Assembly (NCBI GenBank): GCA_030141605.1 | Contig: JAQGDQ010000629.1 | Span: forward strand, 59,773 to 123,772 | Direction of reading: 5' to 3' | DNA length: 64,000 bases | Source of the DNA: Tubiluchus corallicola | Taxonomy: Eukaryota; Priapulida; Priapulimorpha; Priapulimorphida; Tubiluchidae | Part shown: positions 44,685 to 56,552 of the stretch, piece after piece | Layout: every line of letters begins with the position of its first letter | Position numbering within the stretch: the first letter of the stretch is position 1 | The notes under the pieces: generated by a model | The model's database searches: none | Told to the model about the DNA's origin: nothing | Seen by the model: the letters and a program-made list of their open reading frames with translations, nothing else | Translations under genes and position numbers: made by a program

Positions 44685-44780
44685 CCTCTCCTCTCCTCTC
44701 CTCTCCTCTCCTCTCCTCTCCTCTCCTCTCCTCTCCTCTCCTCTCCTCTCCTCTCCTCTCCTCTCTTCTCTTCTCCTCGC
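44685..44780. repeat. (CTCCT)n microsatellite
   Basis: About 17 CTCCT/TCTCC units with TCTTC variants at the end. Confidence 0.92.
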
Positions 44781-44953
44781 CTCTCTCTACTGTATGTAGT
44801 TTCTTTCCATTCCAGTACATTCTGTATAGATTACCGTACTAAAAAACTTACATGTTCATTGCTCTGACTCCTTGGTTTGTATTTATCAGATTAAAGCTAA
44901 AATGTCTACATCTCTGATCAGTTTATTACATTAATTGCTTTAAAACTTTTTAG

Positions 44954-45024
44954 GTTTAAGAGGAAACGTGCAATATGTGAACACCAAACGTATGACTTGA
45001 GGCTTGCAGATAATCACTAAAGCC
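44954..45024 (+). other. Putative 5' untranslated part of the UNC93-like first coding exon
   Basis: AACTTTTTAG at 44944..44953 is a plausible acceptor, so a non-coding exon may lie further upstream. TGA at 44998..45000 closes the frame ahead of the ATG at 45025. Confidence 0.45.
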
Positions 45025-45151
45025 ATGTCCACACAAAACCTATCCACACTTGAACGGGTTTACCCGCCACGCAAGTACAGCATTCTTGAAATACCAACTA
45101 GACCAGGTGCACAATTAGAAGCCAGAAAGTGGAGCAACTCTTCCAGCTCGG
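45025..45151 (+). CDS. UNC93-like coding exon 1
   Basis: Encodes MSTQNLSTLERVYPPRKYSI, then LEIPTRPGAQLEARKWSNSS and SS, plus the first base of G43. The donor is TCGG|GTAAGC. Two R-K-x-S motifs (S19, S37) fall here. It joins exactly in phase to the acceptor at 45952, and both exons carry the word RKYSI around the junction. Confidence 0.82.
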
Positions 45152-47363
45152 GTAAGCATTGTTGTCTTTGGAGATATCGTTGCCATGACCATTACCGTAT
45201 TTGTTGTGGTTATTGTCGTCATCATAAATGTTTGGTTGAAGAAGTTTTGTGTTCCTTGCTTTCAAATAGCCACATATTTTAGCATCTATGATTTAATTTT
45301 TTTATTTTTATTATTCATTTTGCACCTTTAAGAGCACATAGCAATATAACAAATGTAAACAGCTAAATTTATAAAAGGAAGGGAAGGATATAGGAAAGAG
45401 AAGATGAGTGCCAGAAAATATCAGTTGATTCATTAGATTATAACTCTGACTGCCAGAATATCGTTTATTTCACAACAATTTTTACCCATTGCGTGTAATG
45501 AGTTGAAGAAAGGAGATGCTGAATAGTTGTGAACCAGTCAGGCTTGAACCTGAAACTCTGGGATTAGATCTCTCATGCTCTGCCATCTGTTGCCATTTCC
45601 GATAAGGCCCGAGATTTCATACATGTTGCGTCCGCCATCCGACAGCACCACCTTTACCCATATCACAGTAGAGGGATGCTTATGACATTCAAATTCAAAA
45701 TTCAATTTTTTTTCAAATTCAAAAAATATTTTATTGATTTAACATACATCATAATCACATTAGTTTTGAAATACAATATATAATCAGAAAAGTAGAAAAA
45801 ATAACTTTACTTGTTTTTTAATTAGCTGGCAATTTACGATATCATTAATTAGATTTTGATTAGGAATGCCAGACTGTCGGTTGACCTAATGGTTTTTTCG
45901 CAACCATTTTTATGAATTACTTCAGATTAACAAGTGATGTTTTTCTTGTAGGCGATGGTCAACCCAGGCGCAAGTACTCAATCGCTGGACTGTACGATCA
46001 CAACCTTCCAATTCGAAAACTCAGTGGTAACTCTGATTATGGACCTCGACGAAAACTCAGCACAGTCGATCACAACAACCTTCTGCGCTTGTCGCCTAGA
46101 AGAGTCAGTGCTGTCCAACGGACTTCCCTTATTGGTTCGATTGAAGAATCGCCCTTGTCATCCCCCAAAACGTCGGTATGCTCCAACTCTAGAAAAATCA
46201 GCTTGAGAATGGACAGCAAGATCAGCATTCCCACGAAAGACAGCGGAACTGTTGACTTACATCTGGACTTGGGTGACATCATGCTACCTTTAGGGAAGCG
46301 TGGCCGCAGTGCCTCCTGTTATGGCGCATACCTTCCTCACGCAATAAGCATCAATGGTGATGTCATAAAAGTCCACCAGAGGGAGCCAGAGGTGAAAAAC
46401 AAGTTGCATGGCTCCTTTTCACAGCAGGTGAAGCATTTGAAGAACTTGCTGGTTCTGGCTGCTTCCTTTGCGTGCACATTTACGGGATTCCATGCGTTGC
46501 GTTGCCACCACAGTAGCTTGACCGACTGCGGTGTCACCTCTTTGGCAACATTCTACGCTTCCATGGCTATCGGTGGCTTCTTCAGTTCTGTGATAACGAC
46601 AAAGTTGAAACCCAAGTGGACGATTGTCATCAGTTTTATATTCTACAGTTGTTACTTTTCAGCCAATCTGCATCCGACTGCGTATACAATGATGCCCACA
46701 TCGGTTCTGTCGGGGTTAATGTCCGGTCCCTTGTGGAACGCCCAAACTCTGTACCTGTACTCCACTTCTCGCAAGTACGCGTTCCTGACCGAAGAGGCAC
46801 CGGAACGAATTCTGAATCGGTTCAACCGAATATTCAGTTCAATCTTTCACAGCAGTTTGGTAATCGGTAACCTCATATCATTCTTGGTGTACTCCCAAAG
46901 TGTGAAAATTCTTCTTCCAAGTGCATTTGAACTGACCTCAAGTGATAATCAGGCTGCAAATCTAACTTCTCCATTGCAGCAAACTGATGACAGTCGTATT
47001 AAAGATGTTGGCAGTGGTCATGGTATTAATCTCTCATGTGGCGCATATCCATGTACATTCTCTGAAACGACGCCACCTGTGGAAAACATGGATTATATTC
47101 TAGCCAATGAAAATCACCCTTTGAACAGTGGTATTGTTATTGTCAGCGTATTCATTGGTTGTGGTCTATTGGGTATTGCTCTGAGCACAGCTATGTTGGA
47201 TCGGTTGGAACCGAACATACGGGAACCGCCCAGACAAAGGAATTTAGTGAGGTTATTGATTCGAATGAGCAAGACAATACACGATGGACGAGTGTTGTGT
47301 TTGTCAGTACTCATGTTTTTTACTGGAGTCGAACAAGGATTTTTGTTTGCGGATTTTACTAAG
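45025..47363 (+). CDS. UNC93-family membrane protein, 5' part (first 513 residues), 3' incomplete
   Basis: UNC93 proteins are multi-pass major-facilitator-like membrane proteins; relatives act in potassium-channel regulation in worms and in Toll-like receptor trafficking in vertebrates. Exons 45025..45151 and 45952..47363 join in phase 1 (G43 split), and the second ends in a phase 0 donor. A polar N-terminus (1-206) precedes membrane segments near 207-226 (NLLVLAASFACTFTGFHALR), 240-258, 265-281, 287-309 (with GPLWNAQ, a family motif), 334-357, 435-457 and 488-509. The TM5-TM6 loop has N-x-S/T sites at N379 and N402, so it is probably luminal or extracellular. It ends ...GVEQGFLFADFTK, where the family continues for ~200 more residues. 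The subfamily is unresolved. The start is chosen from an upstream in-frame stop and AAAGCCATG context. Confidence 0.9.
45152..45951 (+). other. Intron 1 of the UNC93-like gene
   Basis: 800 bases, GT-AG, phase 1. No repeat or gene recognised inside. Confidence 0.8.
45952..47363 (+). CDS. UNC93-like coding exon 2
   Basis: Acceptor TTTTTCTTGTAG, donor AAG|GTAAGA. Encodes residues 43 (last two bases) to 513 in a 1412-base uninterrupted exon. It has the rest of the R-[K/R]-x-S array (S52, S67, S79, S95, S126) and seven membrane segments. The large exon suggests partial intron loss compared with multi-exon relatives. Confidence 0.93.
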
Positions 47364-48004
47364 GTAAGACTACTGAGCTTGAGCATGTGGTATCATTGCA
47401 AAACCTGTTATGTACTATAAAGGACACACATGTAGGAAAGTTGAATTATCATTGCAGTGACACATGTGTGTGTGGATGCGAGGCCCATATATGTTTTAAC
47501 GGCCTCTGAATGCAAAAGAACCGAGTTCGAGTCTCAGTTGTGACATATAATTTTTCAGGATTTCTAATTTCTTTTGCCTAAAGGCAAATTATTTTCCTCT
47601 TTTTTGCTGCATATTGTTTCGATTTTTTTCTATTTTTTCTTGATCGTGGTCATCTTGTTACTTCATTTTGAAGAGCCGAGAATCGTTCATGTTTTTGAAA
47701 AGCATTTGTTAGTAACAATTGGTTGATTCATTCTGATGCGAACTAACTATTATAATTGTGTTGGCTCATTGACCCTCAATGCACTCAAGATGTAACAGGT
47801 ACAACAGGCCTATCATATAGAACAACTGTCCCACAGTAGACCTACGTTTGACCCTAAGCACCCGGAAACGTAGACTTGAATTGAATTTATTGATTAACAG
47901 GGACAAAGCATATTAATAATAAAACATCACATACAAAGTTGTAAAGAGTTAGTCAAAATTAAAAAAAACAATATCGGTAATGAAGAGCCTAAATGGTCAC
48001 ATAC
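47364..48004 (+). other. Start of UNC93-like intron 2
   Basis: Begins GTAAGACTACT. No downstream exon encoding the expected SY.TC.LG..-type continuation was recognised anywhere to 64000. Confidence 0.5.
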
Positions 48005-48430
48005 AGGGTTCCCGCGGTCAAGAAAAATCCTTGAAAATACAGGCTATCCTGGAAGGTTATTGAAAAGTCAGGGAAAAGGATAATTTGGTAAAAAATCAGG
48101 GAAAGTGGTGAAAATTGGGCGAAAAGTCAGGGAAATTGGAAAAGGTTGCAAAAATAATCACCAAGAACCGATATTTTTCCAAACATATTTTTCAGCCATT
48201 CATGTTCAAATAAAATTTTGCTATGGCAGGTTCCCAGTTTCAATTTGTGCTCCAAAAGTAACAATTGGCCGACATATTATATATATCAGTATATGTATGA
48301 ACGTCCATACACAAAAATGTTTGAATATGTTTACTGGTAATGCAATTTCTGCTTGTCTTGGTCATGAAAAATCAATATTTGGTCAGGGAAAAGTCTGGGA
48401 AATTTATTTTAAAATTCTGTGGGAACCCTG
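48005..48430. mobile_element. hAT-like MITE (CAGGGTTCCC ends)
   Basis: Left end CAGGGTTCCCGCGGTCAAGA, right end TGTGGGAACCCTG, inverted. The 8-base flanks TCACCATA and CACACATA match at 6 of 8. It is the same family as 15661..16140. The 117-codon frame inside is not a gene. Confidence 0.72.
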
Positions 48431-48441
48431 CACACATAAAA

Positions 48442-48548
48442 ACACAGGCTCACAATAAACGAAGTGATCACAGGCTCACAATGAATGAAGTGATCACATT
48501 CTCACAATGAATGAAGTGATCACAGGCTCACAATGAACGATGTGATCA
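48442..48548. repeat. 28-bp tandem repeat
   Basis: Four units of CACAGGCTCACAATGAATGA then AGTGATCA, with minor changes. Confidence 0.9.
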
Positions 48549-48737
48549 CAACAAAATCATATCAGGTAGCTAAAATATAAAAAGAATGACAAATATAGCA
48601 GTCAATTAAAATAAATAACTAAATTTTGTAAGACTTATTTGTAGACAACTGTAGGATGAAATAATATGAACAGATTGCTCAGTTTTTAAATGAATGTTGA
48701 TTTAGATAAAAATTTAATCTAAAACACCGGGCGCCGC

Positions 48738-48912
48738 TTAATAGACTCACTTTGGGACCGAAGTGTCTTGACCCAATTAACCGGTTGAATCAATTAGCCA
48801 ACGGGTGTAGTGTATTACAGTAGTCGCTGCTGATAGCTGACTCACTTTGGGACCGAAGTGTTTTGACCCAATTAACCGACTGAACCTATTAACCGTTGGG
48901 TGTAATATTACT
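48738..48912. repeat. ~90-bp direct duplication
   Basis: GACTCACTTTGGGACCGAAG, TTGACCCAATTAACCG and GGGTGTA recur once. The repeated word AATTAACCG/ATTAGCCAAC gives a short internal periodicity. Confidence 0.8.
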
Positions 48913-50231
48913 GGTATAGAAGTATGATTCATCAGCTTAGTATGCACTGCAAAGGTTTTTAAGGAATTTTAGACATGAAGTGATGCCCAAATTCCTTTGT
49001 GCAGTTAAAAATTAGGAAAAAATATTAATTTATATAAGTGATTTAGCAATGAATTAAAAGGTATATCTTTCTAAATCATACAAGTCTGTTTATTTGCAAA
49101 AGTTATAAAAATTCCTTCGAAGTCAGTTGCTTCATTTTATCGCGAAGAAGTTGATAAAAACGTTGAAAATCTGTCGTTGTATGATGCACAAATTACCTAC
49201 TCTATCATATAGTTTCAATGTTTGCGTTACTGCATTTATACTCCTCGTAACTGCACAAAATATTAAGTTATTTAAAAGCCGCTTATATAAAGTCAACTTG
49301 CATAAAATCCTTGTACACAATAAACACATGTAAGCAGTTAATCTCTATGTCTTTACCACATTTTTGTAAATATTGTATTTGTATGTTTTTTGCCGACGTG
49401 TTTTGTATTATATTGTTTTTATTATAGACTGTATTTTACTATTGAGTGTGAATAAACTAAAATGAATAGAAATTAAAAAAATAAACATGGACCAGCTTTA
49501 CGATTACTTGTTTCTCAAATGATAAGACTAAAGCATTAATTAATTCTTTTGCATTTGATAGAATTTTCTATTTTTGTGCTTTCGTTTGTGGCCTGACATC
49601 TTGCCAACGATCTTGCATAGTTTACCTATTTATCTTTTTGACGATCCTCTGCTTCTTCAAGAAACGGAGCACTTCTGCTAAGTGCATTATTATGGATTTT
49701 AGTTTACATCCTCATCGTGGATCCGCCTCTAATTTTTCACGCTTTGAGTCATTTGCTTCGCAAATTCGCTGCGATCCAATCTAACAGCGACAATTGTGAC
49801 TCGAGTGAATCCATCATGGCGGCATTTTTTTAATTACTGAAAGATGCGAATTGAGGTAATCATTATTCGATGAAGCTGTCAACAATTTGTGAGGATGATG
49901 CAGCTGCACGGATGAAGATGCGGCGCTCCTGCTGCCGTACCATTAATGATGAATAGGGCTTTTATCGCGAAAACGCAAAATTTTGATTCTTTATTCCCGA
50001 TGTTCTTGTGAGATTGTATAAATAATTAATTCACGTGAAAGGAAATTTGTGTCGAAATGGAAATTAAAAATTTATTTTTGACGACATTTTGTTCCATGCA
50101 ATACTATGGTATTAAAACTGGCGAGACTTGGTGGGATCTGCCTATTATCTGTCTGATTTCCAAATAAATTTTTTAATGGAAATTCTTCAAGGAATACAGG
50201 ACGATTTTCCATATTCTATCCCATTTTGAAA
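48913..50231. other. Intron or intergenic, nothing recognised
   Basis: No repeat or coding pattern supported. Two ~65-codon frames near 49130 have no recognisable features. Confidence 0.4.
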
Positions 50232-50233
50232 TA

Positions 50234-50489
50234 CAGTAAGTCCTCACTTAACGACTCCCCGTTTAGCGACGTTTCGTTTTAACGACGCTGAACATTTGAC
50301 ACCTTTTAAGCAAGCAGAATGAAGTTAATTAGTAAAACGTTTAATTCATATGATTTAAGCAGCATTGATTTTTGCCTCTGGAACGTATCTCAATTCTTTT
50401 ACTTTACTTTCTATGGAAGTTTTGGTTTCGTTTAACGACGTTTCACGTCTAGCTGAAATGCATTAGTGTCGTTAAGCGAGGACTTACTG
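50234..50489. mobile_element. Tigger-like MITE, compact copy
   Basis: Ends CAGTAAGTCCTCACTTAACG and, reversed, CAGTAAGTCCTCGCTTAACG are nearly perfect inverted repeats of more than 20 bases, flanked by TA on both sides. 256 bp, no coding capacity. The terminal pattern is typical of pogo/Tigger-derived elements. Confidence 0.8.
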
Positions 50490-50557
50490 TATACATTATA
50501 ACACCTACAATAATGTCAAACTGTTTCTGGTAATTAAGTAATAAGTTAAAAACTTAA

Positions 50558-51720
50558 TTAAAGGAAGACCAAACGATTGTTTAGACTCAATCTCATTTTA
50601 ATTTACTATCCAAAATATACATTTTAGTGCCTACAAAAGTTAGCGATTGTTTCTTATATTTGAATAATTAGCTCAGAAAGTTAATTAACGGCAACCGAAC
50701 ACAGCTATTACTTACGTCAGAAATTAACCACGTTTGTGCAATGGCAGGCGTCTTCCCTTGCGCATCAAACACATTTACATAAGTGTTACAGTAGTGTTCA
50801 AACGCATGATGTCACGATAAATGAGCTTTCCATGACGTCAGAAACTAACACAGCAGTACATGATCATGGTTATCACGGTACCGCCTTCTATTTGTCAGCC
50901 ACGCGCACGTTACAAAAAGGTACTGCTGCCAATTTAGTAGATTCACTGAGCCGCGTGTAGCTTTAAAAGTTTAACGAAATTTGAGTATCCGAGGTAATTA
51001 TTATTTAATCTAAGCTTTGATATAAAAAAGCTATTGTAGTTTTCAATAGTTTAGAGCATTTTTATTCTGAACTCGTGCTTACACAATCATCCGGTTTTCT
51101 TTTAAGAGCAGGCGAGGACAACTATTGATGACATCACAAACTAACATAATTTTCAACAGCACAAACATTCCGTGAGCGTGTTGCACGTGTTTGCGAAAGT
51201 GAAAATTGAAGTACAGTGCTACTGTGCAACATTCAGTGTGATATACAAAAACTCAACAGAGTTTAAATTTAAAATTCAAGCTTCAAGTTCACGTATGAAT
51301 TCTCGAACGTATGGTCGATATGACAACCGAACACTTCTGAACCATTGAGCTCACGCATGAGCTGTTGAATTATGTGTAGTACTTCACAAACGAACACATA
51401 TGAACTGAGAGTTACAGCACCTGCTTTTTGTGTAATGCATTTCCGAGATACAAGCGCTAGTGCCCATTGAACTAGCAAATGCTGAAATGCATGTAACAGC
51501 GCGAATGCAAAATTGCGTTTCTATGGTAATAATTCTTTCATATTATGGTAATAATATGTCAAGTCACTCTTGAAAAAATAGTATGTTTCCTTTAAATATT
51601 TTATAGGGAGATTATTTTGAGTCAGTACAGAAGATTGTAACAAAAATCTTCTTTGCATTGTTGTTGTTGTTGTTGTTGTTGCTGCTGCTGCTGCTGCTGC
51701 TGTTGTTGTTGTTGTTGTTG

Positions 51721-51751
<31 letters not shown>

Positions 51752-51966
51752 TGTTGGTGTTGGTGAGTGTTGCTGCTGCTGCTGTTGTTGTTGTTGTTGT
51801 TGCTGCTGTTGCTACTTTTGCTGTTACTGCTACTGTTGTTGCTGCTGCTGTTGCTGCTGCTGTTAATGAGTCATTTTTGAAAAAATAGTATATTTCCTTT
51901 CAGTATTTTAAAGAGTAGATTGTTTTGATCTTTGACCTACAGTTTAAGATTGGGTCCGGTTTTGCT
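50558..51966 (+). mobile_element. TTAAAG[G/C]AAAAC-ended repeat family, composite
   Basis: Starts near TTAAAGGAAGACCAAACGAT and ends TTGGGTCCGGTTTTGCTTTA. The right part (51118..51640) matches 56690..57110 (GATGACATCACAAACTAACA, CGTGTTGCACGTGTTTGCG). The poly-CTG/TTG tract 51655..51865 lies inside it and interrupts the usual 3' segment, part of which is duplicated on both sides (GAAAAAATAGTATRTTTCCT). Confidence 0.55.
51655..51865. repeat. (TTG/CTG)n microsatellite
   Basis: About 70 triplets of TTG and CTG in blocks, with GTG and CTAC interruptions. A poly-Leu frame starts in it but is an artefact. Confidence 0.93.
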
Positions 51967-51970
51967 TTAA

Positions 51971-52637
51971 GGACAAGAAAATGGTACCTGAATTAGGTTT
52001 CAGAAAAATCGTCTTAAAAATTTTATTAGTTTATGTCGATTTTATGCATATATGGTATTCGTGTAGCAAGGATTTTTTTGTTTGTTTTCATTTTAAATCT
52101 CCCACAATACTGTTCCGACCGCACCATTACATGACGTCATACACACACAACGTAAATCAGGGGAAGAAAAGGAAGGTTAAACTATGTCCCAAAAAACTTT
52201 CCGTGCAAAGTTCTATTACTTAACACTTCGCTGCTTGAAAGACTTGTGTAACTAGAAAAGAAAATGGTTAATTATTTGAATTCTTTTCACCAATTGGTGA
52301 AATGTCGTTGACTCACCCTCCAGGGTGCGCCTCTCACTAAGCAAAAAACGTATTTTTAATCTTATTGACAAGATACAGTAATTTTAAGTTTTATTTAGTT
52401 ACTGACTTGTGCGCTACGAATGCTCTGATTATTTTTTCAAACTTTATTCAGTGCTATCTAAACGTGTTTCAAATGACTTATCGTCAAAATGGCTGCGTCT
52501 AACGATCGTCGCGGGAGTTTAAATTTACATGTTTTATACAGAGTTACTGCCGAAGCGAGCTCTGTATGCAAAAACGCAGTATGTAACTAATATAAAATTT
52601 CAAGACGAATGTAAGTGGAGGTTTTTCTTGTGCTTTA
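51971..52637 (+). mobile_element. TTAA-family MITE
   Basis: Begins GGACAAGAAAATGGTACCTG directly after TTAA (51967..51970), which is also the end of the preceding element. Contains CACCAATTGGTGAAATGTCG, CTCCAGGGTGCGCCTCTCAC and GTTACTGCCGAAGCGAGCTC; ends near TTTTTCTTGTGCTTTA. Confidence 0.65.
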
Positions 52638-53050
52638 CGTAACTTTAAGTATGCAAATTCTTTAAATAAACTAGAATAACTATCTTTCGTTTGTCAATAA
52701 AGACGTTCCCTAAGAAACACCACTATTTTGCTATTTATTACATGGTACATATATTTCACATATTTCAATACAGCCGTAATGAGAAAATAGATTTTAAACT
52801 AAATATTACGAAAGCTTGAGGGTCCTAGACTGCAACCTATACAAGCTTATAGGATAATCCAGCGCTGCACTGTAGGTTTCAACTTCCTATTCGTTGTATA
52901 CACATTTTTAAGGTGTAATCCTGTAGATTAAAGCAATGTAACCACTTTAAATTTGGTCATAATTGATCGAATGACTAATTTCTAGATAAACACAGTTAAA
53001 ATTGGAATAATAGAACTTCTGAGCAAACTGTAGAAATTTCTCAACGCATA
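52638..53050 (+). repeat. Dispersed repeat, inverted copy at 40.2-42.2 kb
   Basis: Shares GTCAATAAAGACGTTCCCTA, TTACGAAAGCTTGAGGGTCC and AAAGCAATGTAACCACTTTA with the reverse complement of 40200..42080. Confidence 0.6.
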
Positions 53051-53760
53051 CCTTCATCACAGCTTGCCTTCACAGCATTCACGCTGGACACCAAATTACG
53101 TCATTTTTTTTAAATATACCGGCATCAACGTTTGTTTGGCGGGAGATAAGAAATATTTAAATATCTTTTACATTTTTAAGCAAATCATTCTATGCGTATA
53201 TCTCGTATTGTGATTTCAATATTTTTAATTGTACATTAAAATGCAATAAATGTTGTTCGGGGGTTGGTTCTTCCTTTAAAGCTTCATAACGTTGTTAGCA
53301 ACTTTAAAACATGTCCGTGCAAGTAAAGTGAATCAAAAATTCCACATCAAAACGTAGCCCGACAATAAAATGGCAATCAAAATAATTTGAAAGTGAGTTA
53401 GAGGCGAGAATAACAGTTCCTTTTTCCGGTCGCCCGTTTCGTGCACCCGGTAATTGCTGCCCGGACGACCTAATTGCGCCAGTGAAGCCATAGCTTTGAG
53501 TATAAGTGGGAATCCACTAGCAAGCTGAGAGCATTATCAATAAGCAGCGAAGGATCGTCAGCCCGTAGACTATTCAATTTCGTGCCATGGTAGCAGCTAA
53601 CGAACCAGGGTCAACTCACTTATATATCATTGCAAAATATTAGCTAGCCCATTTGCTGTTTGTGCATTGCATGAGGAAGCCAGACCTACTGCTGACGAGG
53701 GGGGCTTCTTAGCCTTCAATCACTGGTGAAAGTAAAGAGGCATTTTGACTAGGGCACGGA
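53051..53760. other. Nothing recognised
   Basis: No coding pattern, RNA or repeat that can be supported. Confidence 0.4.
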
Positions 53761-53764
53761 AATG

Positions 53765-54085
53765 ATGCTGTTTCCGTCGTCATTGTTATCAACATTAATA
53801 TCATCATTGTCTACACTGCTGCATTCATCATCACTGTCGTCATCATCATCATCATCATCATCATCATCAGTGTCGTCACCATTGTCGTCGTTGTCATATC
53901 GTTATCACCATCTGCATCATCATCATCATCGTCATTGTTATCAGCATTAATATCACCAAGGTCTACACTGTTGCATTCATCATCATCATCATCATCAGTG
54001 TCATCACCATTGTCGCCATTGTCACTATCGTTATTATCATCTCCATCGTCGTCGTCGTCGTCGTCGTCATCAGCGTCGTCCACCA
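53765..54085. repeat. (ATC)n/(GTC)n compound microsatellite, doubled
   Basis: ATC/GTC-rich triplets. A block with CATTGTTATCA, ATTAATATCA and GTCTACACTG appears twice (about 53785 and 53935), so the tract includes a ~150-base duplication. Asp-rich and Ser-rich frames are artefacts. Confidence 0.9.
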
Positions 54086-54158
54086 TTACAAACCTCGCGA
54101 CACCATACAGTGTCACTGTAACTATAGGTAATTTCTTGTGAACTTTCATGTTGGTTCA

Positions 54159-54691
54159 CAGGGTCGGCCCAAAAAAAATTTCACCAAATTAGTTCGTAAT
54201 GTACATTTGTAAAAGAGACCCGCAACACTATATGGTCCAGTTTCTCCTCTTTCCAAAGAGGTATAAATTTCCACAAGAGCGCCGTACGAAGTTTTTTGTA
54301 CACTTTGTTTCAGCAATAAGAATAAAACAACCATTTGGGGGAGGGAGAGGGGGGGTCAGCGCCATTCGTAGCAGAAATAAAATAGAGGAGACAAAAAACG
54401 TTCAACAGCGCTTCTAGTATCTTGGAGGGAAGTTTTTGGCTCTTTGGAAAGAGGAGAAACTGGGCTGTATGGTGTTGCGGGTCTCTTTTACAAATGTGTC
54501 TACCAGGGTGCAAGATTACGTCATTACGAGTTATCTGGGAGAAGGTTTTCCTCTAGACGACCATGTATGCTTGAACACCAAAATGCGTGTATTCATAGTG
54601 ACATTATATGGTGCCGAGATTCATAATAATGGACGACGATGATGCTGACGATGATGAGTTTAGGGGGAACGTTTTTTTCCGGACTGCCCTG
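54159..54691. mobile_element. Foldback-like element with long inverted arms
   Basis: The left arm (TACATTTGTAAAAGAGACCC, GCAACACTATATGGTCCAGT, TTCTCCTCTTTCCAAAGAG) at about 54199..54263 is the inverse of about 54436..54501 on the right. The outer ends CAGGGTCGGCCCAAAAAAAA and, reversed, CAGGGCAGTCCGGAAAAAAA are also inverted, suggesting hAT-like termini. No 8-base target duplication was found. Confidence 0.6.
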
Positions 54692-54981
54692 TACAAGATG
54701 ACTCACGAATAGCTTGTGTACAAATCTATGCTTCATTTGAATTCAGCATGCGCTTTAATTTAAGTAGCTGTTACAGTGAATCTGATGGACAAGGTCACTG
54801 TTTGTAATCACTGTGCAGATCTCCTGCGTTATACACAAATTACATGATCAGATTAGGCACTGCTTCAATCGTAGGGGACAATATTGGAGAGCCTATTATT
54901 AGTATTGATAGAAATGACCTAAAATGCATACCGTATTTGTGGCAACAAGATTGCTAAAAGGAATATAATAAGAGCTGCTAA

Positions 54982-55560
54982 TAATTATCATCATCATCGC
55001 CATCGTTGTCGTCGTCATCATCATAATCGTTGGCAAGGTAATGTTCTTTTTTATCATCATCATTATTATCATCATATTCATCATCATCATCATCATCACC
55101 ATCAATATCATCAATATCACAATCATCACCATCATCATCACCATCATCGTTATTATCAACATCACAATCATTGCCATCATCATCAACATCATCACCACCA
55201 TTATTATCACCACAACCACTACCACCACCACCACAACCATGATTATCATCATCGTCATCACCATTGTCAGCATTATTATTATTATCATCGTCATCATCAC
55301 CATCATCATGATCATGCTTACTGTGATCATCATCATCGTCACCATTTTTATAATTGCCATCATCATTGTCATCAGAAGTGTCATCATAGTCGTTATCTTT
55401 GTTGTTGTTGCCATGGTCTGCAGCTTCAACGTTAATTGGAGGATCATCAACATAAGCGCTCACATCATCATCATTTTCTTTTTCTTTTCTTCATTATCAT
55501 AACCATCATCGTCGTCTGCTTCGTTGTCATCATTGTCATCATTATCAACTGCAACAGCAA
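54982..55560. repeat. (ATC)n-rich tract
   Basis: About 580 bases of ATC/ATT/ACC triplets. Asp/Asn-rich, Met/Ile-rich and Ile-rich frames result from it. Confidence 0.93.
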
Positions 55561-56552
55561 CACTACAATTTTCTACAAAAGTTTGTATGCAATCGTAAAG
55601 CGTCGCTGTCATGCTCATCGTTGCCGTCATAAGCATAATTCGCGTGATGCGTGCACTACGTCACAACTGAACATTTTTGAACTGAGAGATACAGCACCGG
55701 TTTTCCTACTGTTGCAGCAAGATGTAGGCAATAAGAGATGCTTGCCAAATCACAGTGGCAGAATTTTTAAATGCATTTCAACCATCTAACGCATTTCTAA
55801 CTTTATCCCAACTTGCTTGACTAATTCACGTGGATTTATATTTTTCCTCCATTAACTCTTGTAGGCTGCAAGACAGAACCACAAAATTGCGTCCGGTTCC
55901 TTGCCATTCTGATTAACGAGGAAACCGCTTAGGAATTAAGGTTGTGTCCAGACAAACAAGACGACGATATCATTTAGAAATCCGACGTCTGCTTGCCGCA
56001 CGGGACACAAGTCACATAGCCCTAAGGAAGCCTTTTAAACATTCAACAGAAACGTTCTGTTTCCTGCCATTTCCTTATGTTCGTCGACAATTCGGAACAT
56101 AAAGGCAAAAGCAAACAGTTTTAACCGAGCAGACGTGATCTAATTTGTCTAGCTAGTGTCGTTCAGTGTCGACATCAACGACATCAACGACACGCTTAAT
56201 TTGAACTGGCTGCTCGACGCGCGTCTGAAATTGGCAGCTTAACTGTTTTATATTGAAGTAAATTGGCTGACTGACCTGGGACCAGTTACACAACCGTGTG
56301 CAGAATAGAAGCTGCACACGGTAAAGTAAATTAGAGGAAATAGTTTTTCTTTATCTCTCCGTATTCCCTAGGATAGGGGCTTTATTGTTTCAACAAGGGA
56401 AATCTTTGCTCAGTAGTCTAAAACTAAATGCACTGAACGGAGCAAAAGATGTAAACTGGTTTTAAAATGCAAATACAACATTGCTTATAAAAGTTTCAGT
56501 TTTATACAAAAATGCAAAGAAAATGCTCTAACAAAGATTTCCTGATACATTT
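55561..56552. other. Nothing recognised
   Basis: No gene or repeat that can be supported, apart from a short echo (ACATCAACGACATCAACGAC) at about 56171. Confidence 0.4.

Noticed and set aside
44203-44799. 198-codon frame rich in Cys, Pro, Ser and Val
   Set aside because: Arises from TGTCC and CTCCT satellite sequence.
50736-50960. 74-codon frame considered as an UNC93 C-terminal exon
   Set aside because: Sequence is polar with no membrane segment or family motif, and it overlaps a dispersed repeat.
54899-55502. Met/Ile-rich, Asp-rich and Ile-rich frames of 150-184 codons
   Set aside because: Frames of an ATC triplet tract.
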